From Mycolicibacterium thermoresistibile (GTDB lineage Bacteria; Actinomycetota; Actinomycetes; Mycobacteriales; Mycobacteriaceae), in the NCBI RefSeq assembly GCF_900187065.1, contig NZ_LT906483.1, positions 1,922,001 to 1,986,000 of the forward strand: a stretch of 64,000 nucleotides of DNA. The letters are read 5' to 3'. Of the stretch, positions 39,830-48,948 are shown in pieces. How positions within the stretch are numbered: position 1 is the first letter of the stretch; every line of letters begins with the position of its first letter. Below the pieces are notes generated by a model that saw only the letters and a program-made list of their open reading frames with translations, had not been told where the DNA came from and did no database searches. Position numbers and translations under genes: made by a program.

Positions 39830-40858
39830 GTGACACCTCGCCGACTCCGGGTGGTGGCGTTGTCAGTCGTCCTTGCCGGGATGGCACTGCTACTCAGCGG
39901 GTGCAGCTGGTCGGACGTGCTCGGTCTGGGGTGGCCCAAGGGCATCACGCCCGAAGCCCACGTCAACCGGGAACTGTGGATCGGGTCGGTGATCGCCTCA
40001 TTGGTGGTCGGCGCGATCGTATGGGGTCTGACCTTCTGGACATGCGCATTCCACCGTAAGAAGAAGGGCGACACCGAGCTACCGCGTCAGTTCGGCTACA
40101 ACATGCCGCTGGAGCTGGTGCTCACCGTGACCCCGTTCCTGATCATCTCGGTGCTGTTCTACTTCACCGTGGTGGTGCAGGAGCGGATGCTGCACAAGGA
40201 ACCCGACCCCGAGGTGGTCGTCGACGTGACCGCCTTCCAGTGGAACTGGAAGTTCGGCTACCAGTCGGTGAACTTCAAGGACGGCACGTTCACCTACGAC
40301 GGCCGTGACGAGGAGCGCAAGGCCGCGGTGGCGTCCATCCCCGAGGGCGTCGACGAGCACGGCCAGGAGATCCGCGGCGCGGTGCACGGCGCCAACCCCC
40401 AGGACCGCTCGTACCTGAACTTCAACGAGGTCGAGACGGTGGGCACCACCAGCGAGATTCCGGTGCTGGTGCTTCCGGCCGGTAAGCGCATCGAGTTCCA
40501 GATCGCGTCGGCCGACGTCATCCACGCGTTCTGGGTGCCGGAGTTCCTGTTCAAGCGGGACGTCATGCCCGATCCGCAGGCCAACAACTCCGACCACATC
40601 TTCCAGATCAGCGAGATCAACCAGACCGGCGCGTTCGTCGGGCGCTGCGCCGAGATGTGCGGCACCTACCACGCCATGATGAACTTCGAGATCCGCGTTG
40701 TGGAGCCCAACGACTTCAAGGCCTACATGCAGGAGCGGATCGGCGGGGCCAGCAATGCCGAGGCGCTGCTGGCGATCAACCAGGAACCCACCGCGATCAC
40801 CACCTCCCCGTTCGATTCCCGGCGGGGTGAGCAGGTGCCGCCGCAGGCGAGCAGGTAA
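39830..40858 (+). CDS. ctaC: Cytochrome c oxidase subunit II
   Basis: A 342-aa CuA subunit of the aa3 oxidase, equivalent to Rv2200c, passing electrons from QcrC to subunit I. A lipobox LLSGC (Cys24) marks it as a lipoprotein; two membrane helices follow. The CuA ligands are the His of [11 protein letters not shown], the two Cys and His of [12 protein letters not shown] and the adjacent Met. An actinobacterial insertion (about residues 130-185) precedes them. GTG start at 39830 with AGGAGG 9 nt upstream. ctaD (subunit I) is not in the window, as in H37Rv. Confidence 0.96.
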   Translation: MTPRRLRVVALSVVLAGMALLLSGCSWSDVLGLGWPKGITPEAHVNRELWIGSVIASLVVGAIVWGLTFWTCAFHRKKKGDTELPRQFGYNMPLELVLTVTPFLIISVLFYFTVVVQERMLHKEPDPEVVVDVTAFQWNWKFGYQSVNFKDGTFTYDGRDEERKAAVASIPEGVDEHGQEIRGAVHGANPQDRSYLNFNEVETVGTTSEIPVLVLPAGKRIEFQIASADVIHAFWVPEFLFKRDVMPDPQANNSDHIFQISEINQTGAFVGRCAEMCGTYHAMMNFEIRVVEPNDFKAYMQERIGGASNAEALLAINQEPTAITTSPFDSRRGEQVPPQASR

Positions 40859-40867
40859 AGGGCGACC

Positions 40868-41287
40868 ATGCATATCGAAGCCAGAATTTTCGAGATCCTG
40901 ACCGCGTTCTTCGTCCTCACGGCGATCGTGTACGCCGTGCTGACCGGCATGTTCGCGGACGGGGGAGTTGAGTGGGCCGGCTCCACCGCCCTGGTGATGA
41001 CCGCCGGGCTCACGCTGATCATCGGCACCTTCTTCCGGTTCGTAGCCCGTCGCCTCGACACCCGGCCCGAGGACTACGAGGACGCCGAGATCAGCGACGG
41101 CGCCGGTGAACTGGGCTTCTTCAGCCCGCACAGCTGGTGGCCGATCCTGATCGCCGCGGCGTTCTCCACCGTCGGCGTGGGGCTGGCGCTGGGGCTGTGG
41201 TGGCTGTTCACGGCGGCGGTCGCGATGGTCATCGCCGCGGTCGCCGGCCTGGTGTTCGAATACCACATCGGCCCCGAGAAGCACTGA
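40868..41287 (+). CDS. ctaF: Cytochrome c oxidase polypeptide IV
   Basis: A 139-aa four-helix membrane subunit of the actinobacterial aa3 oxidase, equivalent to Rv2199c. It starts [36 protein letters not shown] and has further helices around residues 38-55, 85-105 and 112-130. It begins 9 nt after ctaC with a short SD-like GGGCGA, so the two form an operon. Confidence 0.95.
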   Translation: MHIEARIFEILTAFFVLTAIVYAVLTGMFADGGVEWAGSTALVMTAGLTLIIGTFFRFVARRLDTRPEDYEDAEISDGAGELGFFSPHSWWPILIAAAFSTVGVGLALGLWWLFTAAVAMVIAAVAGLVFEYHIGPEKH

Positions 41288-41348
41288 GTTCGATACCGGC
41301 CCTGCTCCCCGGCCCAGGTGAAGGTCACAATAGGAGCAAAAGTCACCC

Positions 41349-41388
41349 CGCCACCCGCGCTGCGCTGTTCGCTCGCGGGTGGCGTTTG
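41349..41388 (+). terminator. Intrinsic-type terminator after ctaC-ctaF
   Basis: A perfect 11-bp stem CGCCACCCGCG (41349-41359) and CGCGGGTGGCG (41374-41384) with a 14-nt loop is followed by TTT. It would separate the oxidase operon from mmpS3. Confidence 0.75.
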
Positions 41389-41475
41389 GGTAGTGTGGCT
41401 ACGCGCTGGCCGACACCGAGCGCGGCCAGGACGCGATCATCCGCCGGTGAAGTAGTCGGAGAAGGATAGGCGTAG

Positions 41476-42369
41476 ATGAGCGGGCCGAATCCCCCAGGAT
41501 CGGACTCTGCCGGGTCCGATCGGCCGGAACCGGAATCGGGTCGGGCTGGCGATCAGCCGGATCCGGAGCAACCTTCGGACGACGTTGCTGACCACGCCCC
41601 GGAGACCGCCGAGACGGACTTCTACTCGCGGGCGTACTCGGCGCCGGAGTCCGAGCAGTTCAGCAGCGGGCCGTACGTGCCGCCCGATGCCGCGCTGTAC
41701 GACTACGACGACTATGACGCAGCCGTCGCCGACCAGCCGCCCCCGCGCTGGCCGTGGGTGGTCGGTGTCGCGGCCATCATCGCCGCGGTGGCGCTGGTGG
41801 TGTCGGTGTCGCTGTTGGTGACCAGCACCGACACCGAGACCCTGGCGACGCCGGAGACCTCCACGTCCACGGCGCCGCCGGTCCAGGACGAGATCACCAC
41901 GACCACGCCGCCGCCCCCACCGCCGCCGGAGACCACCGAACCTCCGCCGCCGCCCCCGCCCCCGGAGACGGTGACGGTGACCCAGGAGCCGCCGCCTCCG
42001 CCGCCCCCGCCGGCCGAGGAGCCGCCGCCCCCGGCGACGACGACCGAACAGCCGCCGCCGGCCACCACCACGACGACCACCACGACCACCCCGGCCGGAC
42101 CCCGGCAGGTGACCTACTCGGTGACCGGTACGAAGGCACCCGGGGACATCATCACGGTGACGTTCACCGACGCCTCCGGCCGCAGCCGCACCCAACGCAA
42201 CGTCTACATCCCGTGGACGTTCACCGTGACGCCGATCTCCCAGTCGGAGATCGGCTCGGTGCAGGCGTCGAGCCTGTTCTTGGTCAGCAAGCTCAATTGC
42301 ACGATCACCACCAGCGACGGCGAGGTGCTGTCGTCGAACCACAACAACGCGGCTCAGACGAGCTGCTGA
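41476..42369 (+). CDS. mmpS3: MmpS3 family membrane protein
   Basis: A 297-aa protein equivalent to Rv2198c. An acidic cytoplasmic N-terminus (about 90 residues) leads to one membrane helix ([23 protein letters not shown], about residues 92-114). A low-complexity external region of Pro, Thr and Glu (about 120-210) follows, then a globular C-terminal MmpS-type domain ([24 protein letters not shown]). Unlike other MmpS proteins it has no MmpL partner next to it; it is reported near the septum and needed for normal growth in mycobacteria. SD-like AGAAGGA precedes ATG 41476. Confidence 0.9.
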   Translation: MSGPNPPGSDSAGSDRPEPESGRAGDQPDPEQPSDDVADHAPETAETDFYSRAYSAPESEQFSSGPYVPPDAALYDYDDYDAAVADQPPPRWPWVVGVAAIIAAVALVVSVSLLVTSTDTETLATPETSTSTAPPVQDEITTTTPPPPPPPETTEPPPPPPPPETVTVTQEPPPPPPPPAEEPPPPATTTEQPPPATTTTTTTTTPAGPRQVTYSVTGTKAPGDIITVTFTDASGRSRTQRNVYIPWTFTVTPISQSEIGSVQASSLFLVSKLNCTITTSDGEVLSSNHNNAAQTSC

Positions 42370-42398
42370 CGATCGGGAACCGCTGAGAGCGTAGAGGT

Positions 42399-43025
42399 AT
42401 GGACACCGGACACAGTCGGTTCGACAACACCGACCGCATCCTGATGGGCGTGTGCGCGATCCTGTGGCTGGCCGCGGTGGGGGCGGCGGTGGCCGCGGTG
42501 GTCGGGCTGGTCGATCTCGGCCGGGGGCGGCCCGCCCCGGCGGAGGAGGCCGGCACACCATGGCTGCTCTACACCGTCATCGCGGTGTCGGCGCTGATCA
42601 TCATCGCCGCCGTGCCGCTGCTGCTGCGGGCGCGGCGCAGCGCCGGCGACGAAGCGGAGCCCGCGGCCCGACCGCCGGTGGGTCCCGGTGCCCCGCGCGG
42701 TGCAGCGCCCGCCCGGCCACCGCGGGCATTCGGCCCCGCCGCCGATCCGGGGGTGCGCCGTGGCCAACCACTGCCCGCCGACCGGGGCAGGCGCCTACCG
42801 CTGGCCGCGATCGATCAGATCTGGCTGCGCGCCGGGCTGGCCATCTTCAGTGCCATCGGGGCCGCGACGCTGCTGATCGGTGCAGCGACGTACCTGATGG
42901 CGGTGGACGCGACCGGCGCCGGGTGGGGCTGCTATGCCGTCGCCGGGCTGATCACCGTCGCGATGCCGGTCATCGGGTGGTGGTTCCTGCGCGAGTTGCG
43001 GGAACTGGTCGATCACGAGCGTTGA
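42399..43025 (+). CDS. Rv2197c-like transmembrane protein
   Basis: A 208-aa membrane protein with two N-terminal helices (CAILWLAAVGAAVAAVVGLV and VIAVSALIIIAAVPLLL), a Pro/Arg-rich loop (about residues 88-130) and two C-terminal helices (IFSAIGAATLLIGAATYLM and VAGLITVAMPVIGWWFL). It follows mmpS3 after 29 nt as in H37Rv and probably shares its transcript. Function unknown. Its last 56 nt overlap the convergent arsC gene, which suggests the arsenic island joined exactly at this gene end. Confidence 0.87.
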   Translation: MDTGHSRFDNTDRILMGVCAILWLAAVGAAVAAVVGLVDLGRGRPAPAEEAGTPWLLYTVIAVSALIIIAAVPLLLRARRSAGDEAEPAARPPVGPGAPRGAAPARPPRAFGPAADPGVRRGQPLPADRGRRLPLAAIDQIWLRAGLAIFSAIGAATLLIGAATYLMAVDATGAGWGCYAVAGLITVAMPVIGWWFLRELRELVDHER

Positions 43026-43455
43026 GGTCCGGCGGGGGATCGAGCTCGGCGATGAGATCCTCGACTCTGGCCTTGATGTCGTCCCGGATCCGGCGCACGT
43101 CGTCGAGATCCTTGCCGGCCGGATCGTCGAGCACCCAGTCACGGTAGGACCTGCCGGGAAATATCGGGCAGGTGTCACCGCAGCCCATGGTGATCACGAC
43201 ATCGGAGGCCTGTACCGCGTCGGTGGTCAGCACCTTGGGTTGGTGGGTGGAGATGTCGATGCCGACTTCGGCCATCGCTTCGACGGCGGCGGGGTTGAGT
43301 TGGTCCGCCGGAGCACTGCCCGCCGAGCGGACCTCGATGCGGCCCCCTGCGAGAGCGGTGAGGAAACCAGCGGCCATCTGGGAACGGCCGGCATTGTGCA
43401 CGCAGACGAACAGAACAGATGGTGTGGGGTTGTCGGTCGCGGAATCGGAAGTCAT
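42970..43455 (-). CDS. arsC: Arsenate reductase (LMW protein tyrosine phosphatase fold)
   Basis: A 161-aa reductase converting arsenate to arsenite for export. The phosphatase-type active site C-x5-R is CVHNAGR (Cys18 to Arg24) followed by Ser25, and the general acid Asp is in WVLDDPAGKDLDD. Cys92 and Cys96 (MGCGDTCPIFPG) are candidates for an internal redox relay; a mycothiol/mycoredoxin route as in Corynebacterium is the alternative. The start overlaps the acr3 stop as ATGA. The 3' end overlaps the Rv2197c-like gene by 56 nt on the other strand. Confidence 0.93.
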   Translation of the reverse strand: MTSDSATDNPTPSVLFVCVHNAGRSQMAAGFLTALAGGRIEVRSAGSAPADQLNPAAVEAMAEVGIDISTHQPKVLTTDAVQASDVVITMGCGDTCPIFPGRSYRDWVLDDPAGKDLDDVRRIRDDIKARVEDLIAELDPPPDLNARDRPVPATRAGTTTR

Positions 43456-44531
43456 GGGGCGAGCGGTGTCCTTTCGAAACGTTGGCGCAGCGCCAGGGAT
43501 ACGTAGATCAGTGCGACGAGCACCGGCACTTCGATCAGTGGTCCGACGACGGTGGCCAGGGCCTGCCCGGAGGTGGCGCCGTAGGTGGCGATCGCTACCG
43601 CGATGGCGAGTTCGAAGTTGTTGCCGGCGGCGGTGAACGCCAGGGTGGTGGTGCGTTCATAGCCCAGGCCCAGCGCAGCACCGGTCAGGTAGCCGCCGCC
43701 CCACATGATGGTGAAGTAGGCCAGTAACGGAAGCGCGATGCGGGTCACGTCGAGCGGTCGGTTGGTGATCTGATCCCCTTGCAACGCAAAGAGAATCACG
43801 ACGGTGAACAGTAACCCGTACAACGCCCAGGGGCTGACCCGGGGCAGAAATATCGACTCGTACCAGTCGCGGCCCTTGGTGCGTTCACCGACGCGCCGGG
43901 ACAGGTATCCGGCCAGCAGAGGGATACCGAGGAAGATCAGTACCGATTTGGCGATCTGCCATGGCGAGGTATCGATGGTCGTCTGTTCCAGGCCGAGCCA
44001 GCCGGGCAGCACCGACAGGTAGAACCAGCCCAGCACGGCGAACATGATGACCTGGAAGATCGAGTTGAGCGCGACCAGCACGGCGGCGGCTTCGCGGTCA
44101 CCGCAAGCCAAGTCGTTCCAGATGATGACCATCGCGATACAGCGGGCCAGGCCGACGATGATCAGCCCGGTGCGGTACTCCGGCAGATCGGGTAGCAGCA
44201 GCCAGGCCAGCGCGAACATCAGGGCCGGGCCGAACACCCAGTTGAGCACCAGCGAGGACAGCAGCAGGCGGCGGTCACCGGTGACGGTGTCGAGCCGGTC
44301 ATAACGCACCTTGGCCAACACCGGGTACATCATGATCAGTAGCCCGAGTGCGATGGGAAGTGAAATACCGTCGATCGCAACGCTTTCCAGCGCGGTGTTC
44401 AGGCCGGGAATCCAGCGTCCCAGCAGCAGGCCGGCAATCATGGCGGCACCGATCCAGACGGTCAGGTACCGGTCCAGAACCGACATCCTGCCGACGACGG
44501 GCGGGGGCGATGCCGGGGCAGCGGCGGTCAC
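43452..44531 (-). CDS. acr3: ACR3 family arsenite efflux permease
   Basis: A 359-aa, ten-helix arsenite transporter of the ACR3 (BART) type, equivalent to the mycobacterial Rv2643-like protein (often named arsC there). Characteristic motifs are PVLAKVRYDRL, WVFGPALMFALAWLLLP, the substrate cysteine in VGLARCIAMVIIWNDLACGD, and FTAAGNNFELAIAVAIATYG. GTG start at 44531 overlaps the arsR1 stop (GTGA), and its end overlaps arsC, so arsR-acr3-arsC is one coupled operon. Confidence 0.95.
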   Translation of the reverse strand: MTAAAPASPPPVVGRMSVLDRYLTVWIGAAMIAGLLLGRWIPGLNTALESVAIDGISLPIALGLLIMMYPVLAKVRYDRLDTVTGDRRLLLSSLVLNWVFGPALMFALAWLLLPDLPEYRTGLIIVGLARCIAMVIIWNDLACGDREAAAVLVALNSIFQVIMFAVLGWFYLSVLPGWLGLEQTTIDTSPWQIAKSVLIFLGIPLLAGYLSRRVGERTKGRDWYESIFLPRVSPWALYGLLFTVVILFALQGDQITNRPLDVTRIALPLLAYFTIMWGGGYLTGAALGLGYERTTTLAFTAAGNNFELAIAVAIATYGATSGQALATVVGPLIEVPVLVALIYVSLALRQRFERTPLAP

Positions 44532-44908
44532 CGCGGCGCCCCGACGGGTGCGGTGCCGGTGGCGCCGAGCAGTGCCGACAGGCTCGCCAACGCTTGGGGC
44601 ACCACCGCGTAGTAGACCCATGAGCCGCGCCGTTCGGACGTCAGTAGGCCGGCCTCACGCAACACCTTGAGGTGGTGCGACACCGTCGGCTGCGACACCT
44701 CGAGACCGGTCGAGATGTCGCAGACGCAGGCTTCGCCGCCGGCATGGCTGGCTATCGCGGAAAACAACTGCAGGCGTACGGGATCGGCCAGCGCCTTGAG
44801 GGTGGTTGCCACGTCCGCGGCCTCGGCCGCCGACAGTGGTTCCCGCAGCAGTGCGGCCGGCGGGCAGGTCGCCGCCCCATCTATCGACTCCCACAGCGAC
44901 TTCGACAT
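44528..44908 (-). CDS. arsR: ArsR family repressor 1 (CVC type)
   Basis: A 126-aa winged-helix repressor. The metal site is the classical ELCVCDL-like motif GEACVCDIS (Cys61, Cys63) at the start of the recognition region, and the DNA-binding helix is VSQPTVSHHLKVLREAGLL. It should repress this operon until arsenite binds. Start at ATG 44908: no SD is present, and the ATG itself lies in the operator-like sequence, which suggests a leaderless message. Confidence 0.93.
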   Translation of the reverse strand: MSKSLWESIDGAATCPPAALLREPLSAAEAADVATTLKALADPVRLQLFSAIASHAGGEACVCDISTGLEVSQPTVSHHLKVLREAGLLTSERRGSWVYYAVVPQALASLSALLGATGTAPVGAPR

Positions 44909-44932
44909 ATATCTATATTGATAGTCGTCGAA
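44901..44932 (-). promoter_or_regulatory. ArsR operator and promoter overlapping the arsR1 start
   Basis: TTCGAC (44901-44906) and GTCGAA (44927-44932) form an inverted repeat around an AT-rich core that stands out against the GC-rich surroundings. On the minus strand the core has TANNNT-type hexamers (TATCAA, TATAGA) within 10 nt of the ATG at 44908. The 12-mer TTCGACATATAT (44901-44912) occurs in exact inverse at 45553-45564. Confidence 0.65.
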
Positions 44933-44996
44933 TCCGTCGTCAAGTGAACGCGTGGTGAACATTGCGGTCGGGATCCCTCGCCGGGCGGCGGCCGTA

Positions 44997-45034
44997 GGCC
45001 AGGTGGCCACCGCCGCAACGGTGACCACCTGGCC
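44997..45034 (-). terminator. Terminator hairpin after cadI
   Basis: A 15-bp stem with one mismatch (44997-45011 with 45020-45034, 8-nt loop) lies between the cadI stop and arsR1. It has no clear T tract, as is common in mycobacteria. It makes cadI a separate unit from arsR1-acr3-arsC. Confidence 0.6.
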
Positions 45035-45049
45035 CGTTAGGCCGCGTCG

Positions 45050-45529
45050 TCAGCAGCAGGCCGCGGTATCGGCTGGTCGGTCGGCCTCCGCGGTGGATGT
45101 GTCACCACAGCACTGCGCGCCGTCGGCGTCGGCCTGGCGGTGTTGCGGGCTGCTGCCGAAGGTTTCCGAGTCGGCCAGCACGGTGTACACCTCCCACTTT
45201 TCGCCGGCCGGCCCGGTGACCCAGACCTTGTCCTGGGTGGCGAAACAACAGGTGGTGTTGATCTCCTCCGCGGTGACCAACCCGGCGCCGCTGAGCCGGG
45301 CGATCTCGGCGTGCACCCGCTCACTGGAGTCCACCTCGACGCCGAGGTGGTTGAGCGTGCCGCCGATGCCGGGGTTTTCGATCAGCACCAGCTTCAGTGG
45401 CGGTTGAGTGACCGCGAAGTTGGCGTATCCGGGTTTGACCTTCGCCGGGGGGGTGTTGAACAAGGTGGTGTAGAACTCGATGGCGTCGTCGAGATTGTCG
45501 ACGTTGAGCGCTAACTGGACACGGGACAT
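45050..45529 (-). CDS. cadI: ArsI/CadI family metalloprotein (organoarsenical C-As lyase-like)
   Basis: A 159-aa glyoxalase-fold (vicinal oxygen chelate) protein close to M. tuberculosis CadI (Rv2641). Relatives named ArsI use Fe(II) and O2 to split the carbon-arsenic bond of trivalent methyl- and aryl-arsenicals. Candidate metal ligands are Gln5, His61 (LNHLGVEV) and Glu113 (KWEVYTVLAD). The vicinal cysteines that bind As(III) are Cys94-Cys95 (NTTCCFATQD). Two further Cys pairs sit in the tail (140-141, 158-159). A GGAGGA site precedes ATG 45529. It is divergent from the second arsR. Confidence 0.92.
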   Translation of the reverse strand: MSRVQLALNVDNLDDAIEFYTTLFNTPPAKVKPGYANFAVTQPPLKLVLIENPGIGGTLNHLGVEVDSSERVHAEIARLSGAGLVTAEEINTTCCFATQDKVWVTGPAGEKWEVYTVLADSETFGSSPQHRQADADGAQCCGDTSTAEADRPADTAACC

Positions 45530-45550
45530 GATCGTCCTCCACTAGGATTG

Positions 45551-45606
45551 TCATATATGTCGAAATGGCGCCGAACCAAGCGTGCGCGCTATTTCGATAT
45601 ATGTCA
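45551..45606. promoter_or_regulatory. Divergent operator between cadI and arsR2
   Basis: Arms CATATATGTCGAAAT (45552-45566) and ATTTCGATATATG (45591-45603) form a large imperfect inverted repeat across the 99-bp divergent spacer. The left arm contains the same 12-mer as the arsR1 operator. One regulator could therefore control both divergent genes. Confidence 0.65.
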
Positions 45607-45628
45607 AGAAGCTGCCGGGAGGAATTTC

Positions 45629-45988
45629 ATGCCCAAACCGTTGCCCGTGATCGACATGTCCAGTCCGGTGTGCTGCGAGCCGGTGGCCGCGGGTCCGGTC
45701 AGCGACGAGGACGCGCTGCAGATCGCGTTGCGGCTCAAGGCGATCGCCGATCCGGTCCGGGTCAAGATCGTGTCGTTTCTGTTCAGCGCCGACGGAGGGG
45801 AGAAGACCAGCGGGCAGCTGGCGGCGAAGTTGAGCCTGGGTGAGTCCACTGTCAGCCATCACCTCGGCCAGCTGCGCAAGGCCGGGCTGGTGATCTCAGA
45901 CCGCCGCGGAATGAACGTCTTTCACCGGGTGCGCCCGGACGCGCTGCAGGCGTTGTGTGTGGTGCTCGACCCGAACTGCTGCACGTAG
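45629..45988 (+). CDS. ArsR family repressor 2 (N-terminal CC type)
   Basis: A 119-aa winged-helix repressor that differs from arsR1. There is no CVC motif in the DNA-binding helix. Instead Cys15-Cys16 (SSPVCCEPV) match the Cys15/Cys16 pair of Corynebacterium glutamicum ArsR, and another pair ends the protein (PNCCT). The recognition helix is LGESTVSHHLGQLRKAGLV. GGGAGGA (45617-45623) precedes ATG 45629, so I prefer it to the in-frame starts nearer the operator. Confidence 0.88.
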   Translation: MPKPLPVIDMSSPVCCEPVAAGPVSDEDALQIALRLKAIADPVRVKIVSFLFSADGGEKTSGQLAAKLSLGESTVSHHLGQLRKAGLVISDRRGMNVFHRVRPDALQALCVVLDPNCCT

Positions 45989-46013
45989 CGGGCTTCGAAC
46001 AGAGCCGCCAGAA

Positions 46014-46054
46014 AACGAAACCCGCCCCGGCAGTGTGCCGGGGCGGGTCTCGTT
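46014..46054. terminator. Bidirectional terminator between arsR2 and qcrB
   Basis: A perfect 12-bp GC stem (46021-46032 with 46036-46047) around a 3-nt loop, extended by an AACGAAA/TCTCGTT outer pairing. It is the strongest hairpin I saw in the window and sits between two convergent gene ends. Confidence 0.85.
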
Positions 46055-46066
46055 CAGCTGATCGGG

Positions 46067-47713
46067 TCAGCGCCGGGCGACCTCGCCGTTGCCCTGACCG
46101 TCTCGGAGGTTCTCCTGATATTCCTCCAGCGCGGCCAGCGCCTTCCGTTCCGAAGCATGGGCCGCCTCGACCAGCGCCTCGTGTTCGGAGATCGGGTCCG
46201 GCGTGATGAAGCTGCCGGTACCCGGCACACCGCCGGCGCCCAGCTTGTTCATCCGCTTGGGCACCGGAGCGCCCTGGTACTCCAACGGAATCGGGTGACC
46301 GTGCTCGTCAACCGGTCCGAGCGGCTGATGCAGCTCGATGTAGGCGCCGTGGGGGAGCCGCTTGATGATGCCGGTCTCCACGCCGTGCTCGAGCACCTCG
46401 CGGTCGCTGCGCTGCAGGCTGACCGCCCACCGGTAGGCGACGAAGTAGACGATCGCCGGCAACACCACCATGCCGATCCGGCCGATCCACGTCGTCGCGT
46501 TCAGCGAGATGTGGAACTTCCACGCGATGACGTCGTTCATCGCCGCCAGGGTCATCAGCAGGTAGAACGAGATCGCGGCGGCGCCGATACCGGTACGCAC
46601 CGGCACATCACGCGGACGCTGCAGCAGGTTGTGGTGAGCGTCGTCGCCGGTCAGCTTCTTCTCCACCCAGGGATAGACGATGAGCCCGATGAACACCACG
46701 GCCATCGCCAACGCCACCCAGGTCGACGCCGGAATGGTGTAGTTGCCGATGTAGATCTCCCACGGCGGGAAGATACGGGCCATGCCCTCGGTCCACATCA
46801 TGTAGAAGTCCGGCTGGCTACCCGCGGAGATCTGTGACGGACGGTACGGGCCGAGGTTCCAGATCGGGTTGATCTGCAGCAGCCCGCCCATGATGCCGAG
46901 CACACCGACCGTCATCGCGAAGAACGCGCCCGACTTCACCGCGAACACCGGCATCACCCGGACACCGACCACGTTGGTCTCGGTGCGGCCCGGACCGGGG
47001 AACTGGGTGTGCTTCTGGAACCACACCAGCGCCAGGTGGGCGCCGACCAGGGCCAGCATGATGCCCGGCAGGATCAGGATGTGCAGGGCGTACATCCGCG
47101 GGATGATGATGTTGCCCGGGAAGTCCCCACCGAACAGCATCCAGTGCAGCCAGGTGCCGATCACCGGCATGCCCAGCGTGATCGAGGAGAACGAGGCCCG
47201 CAGCCCGGTGCCCGACAGCAGCTCGTCGGGCAGGGTGTAGCCGAAGAAGCCCTCGAACATCGCCAGGATCAACAGCAGGCAGCCGATCACCCAGTTGGCC
47301 TCACGCGGCCGGCGGAACGCGCCGGTGAAGAACACCCGCGCCAGGTGCACCATGATCGCCGCGGCGAACAGCAGCGCCGCCCAGTGGTGGATCTGGCGCA
47401 CGAACAACCCGCCGCGCACCTCGAAGCTGATGTTCAGCGCGGTCTCATAGGCCCGCGACATCTCCACACCGCGCAGGGGCTGGTACACCCCGTCGTAGAC
47501 CACGTGCGCCATCGACGGGTCGAAGAACAGCGTGAGATAGATGCCCGTGATGATCAGCACGATGAAGCTGTACAGGGCGATCTCACCCAGCAGGAACGAC
47601 CAGTGGGTGGGAAAGACCTTGTTCAGCTGCCGTCGTACTGCCGCTGACGGGTGGTACCGAGAATCGATCGCTTCGCCCTGCTTGGCGGCGATCTCAGCCA
47701 ATTTCGGACTCAT
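46067..47713 (-). CDS. qcrB: Cytochrome bc1 complex cytochrome b subunit
   Basis: A 548-aa membrane subunit carrying hemes bL and bH, the target of bc1 inhibitors such as telacebec (Q203). Equivalent to Rv2196. Family elements: [24 protein letters not shown], the heme-ligand helices with [21 protein letters not shown] and [15 protein letters not shown], and the quinol-site [11 protein letters not shown], the actinobacterial form of PEWY. A long soluble C-terminal tail follows the last helix. The start overlaps the qcrA stop (TAATG). Confidence 0.97.
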   Translation of the reverse strand: MSPKLAEIAAKQGEAIDSRYHPSAAVRRQLNKVFPTHWSFLLGEIALYSFIVLIITGIYLTLFFDPSMAHVVYDGVYQPLRGVEMSRAYETALNISFEVRGGLFVRQIHHWAALLFAAAIMVHLARVFFTGAFRRPREANWVIGCLLLILAMFEGFFGYTLPDELLSGTGLRASFSSITLGMPVIGTWLHWMLFGGDFPGNIIIPRMYALHILILPGIMLALVGAHLALVWFQKHTQFPGPGRTETNVVGVRVMPVFAVKSGAFFAMTVGVLGIMGGLLQINPIWNLGPYRPSQISAGSQPDFYMMWTEGMARIFPPWEIYIGNYTIPASTWVALAMAVVFIGLIVYPWVEKKLTGDDAHHNLLQRPRDVPVRTGIGAAAISFYLLMTLAAMNDVIAWKFHISLNATTWIGRIGMVVLPAIVYFVAYRWAVSLQRSDREVLEHGVETGIIKRLPHGAYIELHQPLGPVDEHGHPIPLEYQGAPVPKRMNKLGAGGVPGTGSFITPDPISEHEALVEAAHASERKALAALEEYQENLRDGQGNGEVARR

Positions 47714-48948
47714 TATGACTTCCGTTCCCAGAATGCCGGTCCAACGGGCTCGATGAAGTCACCGTTGGCGACGAGATACCCGTCTTCGTTCACGGTAATC
47801 GGCAGCTGCGCCAACGCGCGAGCAGCAGGACCGAACACGGGCCTCGCGTAGTGCAGCAGGTCGAACTGCGACTGGTGGCACGGGCACAGCAGCAGGTGCG
47901 TCTGCTGCTCGTAGAGCGATGCCGGGCAGCCCAGATGCGAGCAGACCTTGGTGTAGGCGAAGAACTCGCCGTAGTTGAAGCTCTCCTGGCCCTTGCGCTT
48001 GACCACCCGCGGCATGTCCTGCGGGCGGATCCGGATGAGCATGACCGGGTTGCGGACGCCCATCGCGATCTCGGTCAGCTTGTGCGCGGACTCCGGGGTG
48101 GTGCCGTCACCGTCGGACTCCCGCCACGGGAACACGGTCTCCATACCGCCGGCGTCGATGTCCTCGGGCCGCACCTTCTGGAACGGGGCGGTCCCGACGG
48201 CGCCGGTGGAGCGGACCAGGTAGATCGTCTCGCCCGGGTAGCGCGGGGTCCATCCCGAGGTCCACAGCTCGGCCTTCTTCCCCTCGGCGGTCGGCACCAC
48301 CGGCTTCCACGGGTTCTTCACCAGACCGCCGACGAACGCCACCAGCGTGCCCAGCCCGAAGGCGCCGAGGCCCAGCCCCAGCGACAGGCCGATCACCTTG
48401 CGCCGCTTGATCGTCGAGCCTTCCAGCGCATCGGTCAGGTTGGCCACGATGGTCTTGCGGTGGATCTCGGGGGAACGGCCGTCGTGCCGCTCCTGGATCG
48501 AGATCTCGTGCGGGATGAACTTCTTCTGGTACAGCACCGCACCGATGCCGATGGACAGAATCGACAACCCGAAGGTCAGCCCGTACAGCGGGGTGGTCAG
48601 GTTGTAGATCCACGCCCCCTCGTCACCGAGCGGGCGGTACTCCCACGGCCAGAACAGGAAGATCAGCAGCAGGGCCAGACCGGAGAAACCACCGAGCATC
48701 AGCCAGAACGCGACCTGGCGCTCGGCGCGCTTCTCGGCCTTGGTGCCCGGCACCGGCCAGCGCGGCTCCTTGAACACCGTCTGGACGCCGTCGAGCTTGC
48801 CGCCGAGCTCAAGGAGCTCCTCGCGGGACATCTGGGCCAGTTCGGCTTCCGTGGGCTGGCCCGGAACCCCGAGCTGACCCGGGGTGTCGGTGCCCTTGAC
48901 GTCGTCGGTCATACGCGATCCACCGTCGGCTTCACGCTGATCACTCAT
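47713..48948 (-). CDS. qcrA: Cytochrome bc1 complex Rieske iron-sulfur subunit
   Basis: A 411-aa subunit equivalent to Rv2195. The 2Fe-2S ligands are in [28 protein letters not shown] (Cys-x-His and Cys-x2-His pairs). As in other actinobacteria the N-terminal part has three membrane helices (near residues 80-100, 120-140 and 195-215), rather than one. Start at ATG 48948, overlapping the qcrC stop as ATGA. Confidence 0.96.
   Translation of the reverse strand: MSDQREADGGSRMTDDVKGTDTPGQLGVPGQPTEAELAQMSREELLELGGKLDGVQTVFKEPRWPVPGTKAEKRAERQVAFWLMLGGFSGLALLLIFLFWPWEYRPLGDEGAWIYNLTTPLYGLTFGLSILSIGIGAVLYQKKFIPHEISIQERHDGRSPEIHRKTIVANLTDALEGSTIKRRKVIGLSLGLGLGAFGLGTLVAFVGGLVKNPWKPVVPTAEGKKAELWTSGWTPRYPGETIYLVRSTGAVGTAPFQKVRPEDIDAGGMETVFPWRESDGDGTTPESAHKLTEIAMGVRNPVMLIRIRPQDMPRVVKRKGQESFNYGEFFAYTKVCSHLGCPASLYEQQTHLLLCPCHQSQFDLLHYARPVFGPAARALAQLPITVNEDGYLVANGDFIEPVGPAFWERKS

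Noticed and set aside
43452..46000. Insertion sequence or integrase bounding the arsenic genes
   Set aside because: No transposase-like frame, terminal inverted repeats or target duplication could be seen on either side.
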